A stretch of 54,827 bases of DNA from Comamonadaceae bacterium (GTDB lineage Bacteria > Pseudomonadota > Gammaproteobacteria > Burkholderiales > Burkholderiaceae_C). Numbering within the stretch: position 1 is the stretch's first letter; each line of letters starts with the position of its first letter. The position numbers and the translations under genes were made by a program. This document shows positions 53,863-54,827 of this stretch, piece after piece. The stretch lies in assembly GCA_947449895.1 (NCBI GenBank), contig CANFSO010000002.1, positions 1 through 54,827 of the forward strand. The letters run 5' to 3'. The notes under the pieces were generated by a model. That model made no database searches. It was not told the DNA's origin and saw nothing but the letters and a program-made list of their open reading frames with translations.

Positions 53863-54827
53863 GTGATCGAAACCGACGCCGTCATCATCGGTGCGGGTCC
53901 GGTCGGCTTGTTCCAAGTCTTCCAGCTGGGACTGCTGGAGATCAAAGCCCACGTCATTGACTCGTTGGCCTACGCTGGCGGTCAATGCATCGAGCTTTAT
54001 CCCGACAAGCCGATTTACGACATTCCAGCCCTGCCAGCCACCACCGGCCGCGAACTCACGGCATCGCTGCTGCGGCAGATCGAGCCCTTTGGCGCGACCT
54101 TTCATTTTGGGCAAGAAGTCAGCACGCTTCAAAAGCAAGCCGACGGCCGCTTTTTGCTGACGACGAACAAAGGCACGGCCTTTTTAAGCAAGACGATTTT
54201 CATCGCTGCGGGTGTCGGTGCCTTTCAGCCGCGGCTGCTGCGCCTCGACGGCCTCGATAAGTTTGACGACACGCAGCTTTTCTACCGCGTCAACAACCCA
54301 GCAGACTTTACCGGGCAACACTTGGTGATCGTCGGTGGTGGCGATGCCGCCATTGACGCAGCCATAACCTTCGCCAAAGCCGGTCCGGTGCAAGCCAAGA
54401 GCGTGACGCTGGTGCATCGCCGTGACAGCTTTCAAGCCGAACCGACCAAGGTCGCTGAAATGAAAGCCTTGTGCGAAGCCAACGCCATGCAGTTCATGGC
54501 AGGCCAAGTGACCAGCTACGAGGAAAAAGAAGGCCAGCTGTGTGCTGCCAACATCACCGACCCCGAGGGCATCACGCACGCGCTGCCGGTCGACAAGCTG
54601 CTGGTGTTCTTCGGCCTGTCGCCCAAGCTCGGGCCGGTTGCCGACTGGGGTCTGGCGATCGAGCGCAAGCAACTCACAGTGGACACTGAGCAATTTTCGA
54701 CCAGCGAGCCAGGCATCTTTGCGGTCGGCGACATCAACACCTACCCCGGCAAGAAAAAACTGATTTTGTGCGGGTTCCATGAGTGTGTGTTGGCCGCTTT
54801 TGGCGCCGCACCGATCATCTTTCCGAA
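53863..54827 (+). CDS. TrxR-like ferredoxin-NADP reductase, 5' part (cut by window edge)
   Basis: At least 321 residues of a thioredoxin-reductase-like FNR. FAD motif [40 protein letters not shown] motif [14 protein letters not shown] and the FAD-closing [22 protein letters not shown] are present. The two redox cysteines of true thioredoxin reductase are absent. It transfers electrons between NADPH and ferredoxin/flavodoxin. The start is unsure: GTG 53863 (weak GAGA site) or TTG 53851. The frame is open to the window end. Confidence 0.92.
   Translation, partial: MIETDAVIIGAGPVGLFQVFQLGLLEIKAHVIDSLAYAGGQCIELYPDKPIYDIPALPATTGRELTASLLRQIEPFGATFHFGQEVSTLQKQADGRFLLTTNKGTAFLSKTIFIAAGVGAFQPRLLRLDGLDKFDDTQLFYRVNNPADFTGQHLVIVGGGDAAIDAAITFAKAGPVQAKSVTLVHRRDSFQAEPTKVAEMKALCEANAMQFMAGQVTSYEEKEGQLCAANITDPEGITHALPVDKLLVFFGLSPKLGPVADWGLAIERKQLTVDTEQFSTSEPGIFAVGDINTYPGKKKLILCGFHECVLAAFGAAPIIFP

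Overview
The window looks like chromosomal DNA of a betaproteobacterium in the Burkholderiales, most likely Comamonadaceae (Rhodoferax/Polaromonas/Limnohabitans-like). The grounds are the protein style (two Bug/TctC binding proteins, PhaR, a DUF934 protein beside cysI, a ferredoxin followed by a TrxR-like ferredoxin reductase) and gene orders such as hom-thrC-mobB-moeA-moaD-moaE and pepA-holC opposite lptFG. I saw no phage, insertion sequence, CRISPR array, rRNA or tRNA. Nearly all of it is compact coding sequence, with many 1- or 4-base overlaps inside operons. The genus was not tested by any search.

Layout. 1-908 is the 5' part of clpB on the minus strand. 1027-1620 is an unknown gene. 1617-7834 is a minus-strand operon: a TPP-dependent enzyme, a Bug binding protein, a LigW-like decarboxylase, a second Bug protein and a flavin monooxygenase. 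A LysR regulator and a MarR regulator (7965-9421) diverge from it. 9445-16176 is a minus-strand run of alaA-like, hom, thrC, mobB, moeA, moaD and moaE (alanine/threonine synthesis and molybdenum cofactor). 16376-19213 holds an Mth938-like gene, bcp and a PIN-PhoH ATPase. phaR follows on the minus strand. 20058-24311 is a sugar-acid locus: a GntR regulator opposite genes for gluconate 5-dehydrogenase, L-idonate dehydrogenase and a ManD/RspA dehydratase. 24423-28056 has an LTXXQ-like periplasmic protein, a CPA1 antiporter, a Trp-rich small protein and an orphan amino-acid binding protein. 28175-32946 has pepA-holC-DUF2486-like opposite lptF-lptG. 32972-35542 has a short CbiX-type chelatase, cysB and a methionine aminotransferase. 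hrpA and argA diverge near 39.6 kb. 41153-43914 is a three-gene module (alpha/beta hydrolase, phosphoribosyltransferase, erythromycin-esterase-like). dsbB, a small four-cysteine protein, yggX and a degraded mnmC follow. 47290-53413 is a sulfate assimilation operon (tauE-like, cysI, DUF934, cysH, cysD, cysN). The window ends in fdxA and a ferredoxin-NADP reductase cut by the edge.

How the genes fit together. The sulfur genes form a coherent set: CysDN makes APS, the CysH type reduces APS directly (no CysC or CysJ is seen), CysI with DUF934 reduces sulfite, a sirohydrochlorin chelatase-like gene lies beside cysB about 15 kb upstream, and FdxA/FNR immediately downstream could provide electrons. 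The idonate locus predicts L-idonate to 5-ketogluconate to gluconate to 2-keto-3-deoxygluconate.

The best candidates for undescribed biology are the LigW-like/monooxygenase/TPP catabolic operon with unknown substrate, the hydrolase-PRTase-esterase module, and an MnmC whose methyltransferase half has lost its N-terminus and a signature loop while the FAD half remains intact.
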